NCBI RefSeq assembly: GCF_028747205.1
Contig: NZ_CP112880.1
Location: 6,386,001 to 6,450,000 of the forward strand
Length of the DNA stretch: 64,000 nucleotides
Direction: 5' to 3'
DNA from: Streptomyces sp. CA-278952
GTDB taxonomy: Bacteria > Actinomycetota > Actinomycetes > Streptomycetales > Streptomycetaceae
A model generated the notes under the pieces. That model worked only from the letters and a program-made list of their open reading frames with translations. It made no database searches and was not told the DNA's origin. Shown one piece after another: positions 63,694 to 64,000 of the stretch; position 1 is the stretch's first letter, and the number at the start of each line of letters is the position of its first letter. The position numbers and the translations under genes were made by a program.

Positions 63694-64000
63694 TCAGCCG
63701 CTGACCGCTCCCGGCCGCCGCAGACTCCGGCGCAGGGCGAGCGCGGCGACCGGCAGCAGCAGCGCGGCGCCGATCGCGTTGAGGGGGCCGTATCCCCACT
63801 GGGCGACGATCACCCCGGCCGCCGCCCCGCCCACCGCCGCCGCGGCGTTCATGGTCAGGTCCGACAGCCCCTGCACCGCGGCCTGGGCCGACTGCGGCAC
63901 GGCGTCGGTGAGCAGCGCCGAACCGGCGATCATCCCCGCCGACCAGCCGAGGCCCAGCAGGAACAGGCCCGCGGCGGTCTGCCCGTGCCGGGGCCCGGCC
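63694..64000 (-). CDS. MFS transporter, C-terminal part (cut by window edge)
   Basis: About 101 residues visible. They cover the last membrane helices of a 12-helix MFS permease: LFLLGLGWSAGMIAGSALLT, AAAAVGGAAAGVIVAQWGYG and LNAIGAALLLPVAALALRRS. The conserved tail is Arg-rich. The start lies beyond 64000, so substrate class cannot be named. Confidence 0.85.
   Translation of the reverse strand, partial: AGPRHGQTAAGLFLLGLGWSAGMIAGSALLTDAVPQSAQAAVQGLSDLTMNAAAAVGGAAAGVIVAQWGYGPLNAIGAALLLPVAALALRRSLRRPGAVSG

Overview
The window is high-GC actinobacterial chromosome, almost certainly Streptomyces. It has dense GC-rich third positions, GTG starts, GC-rich terminators without T-runs, leaderless-type promoters and a core Streptomyces gene order (pyk, pdtaR-like regulator, liv operon, polA, rpsA, coaE). 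A secreted trypsin nearly identical in layout to Streptomyces griseus trypsin (sprT) suggests a member of the S. griseus group. Both ends of the window cut through genes.

Layout. 1-4.8 kb: an enoyl-CoA hydratase/SDR divergent pair, a VOC protein, an acetyltransferase, an ankyrin protein and an HExxH protein. 5-9 kb: secreted trypsin and a GH35 beta-galactosidase with its divergent AraC-type regulator. 9-16 kb: chorismate mutase, a 36-bp minisatellite, aminopeptidase N, an ArsR gene broken into two permuted pieces, and an orphan PLP decarboxylase/N-hydroxylase pair of siderophore type. 16-21 kb: Tat-exported 5'-nucleotidase, SIMPL protein, pyruvate kinase, and an HTH-LAGLIDADG protein beside tRNA-Leu(CAA). 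21-28 kb: ANTAR response regulator and a five-gene branched-chain amino acid ABC operon. 28-42 kb: thioesterase, molybdopterin oxidoreductase, polA, membrane and cell-wall proteins, hrpB, a methyltransferase. 42-49 kb: rpsA, a secreted beta-helix protein, PAC2 protein, coaE, small proteins and a methyltransferase.

49-58.3 kb is the most unusual part. It starts with a broken SPFH/band-7 remnant, then a SNF2 helicase overlapping a SWIM zinc-finger gene, then a probably leaderless gene of unknown function. Next come two tandem RNA elements that fold like circularly permuted tRNAs. In each, T-arm and 3' acceptor strand come first, a short loop closes the acceptor stem, the 5' acceptor strand and D-arm follow, and the anticodon-arm position becomes an interrupted closing helix. 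This is the architecture of bacterial Y RNAs (tRNA mimics). They sit between two terminator-like hairpins directly upstream of a RavA-like MoxR AAA+ ATPase and a ViaA-like vWA protein. No Ro60/TROVE or RtcB gene is in the window, so tRNA-mimic RNAs plus a MoxR-vWA pair is the best candidate for an undescribed RNA-linked system here.

58.3-64 kb: an aminotransferase divergent from an HxlR-type regulator with a clear operator, a degenerate nucleoside kinase, a pseudouridine catabolic pair (psuG plus PfkB kinase), a cupin and the end of an MFS transporter. A recurring oddity is that short tandem repeat arrays begin at or span the stop codons of several genes.
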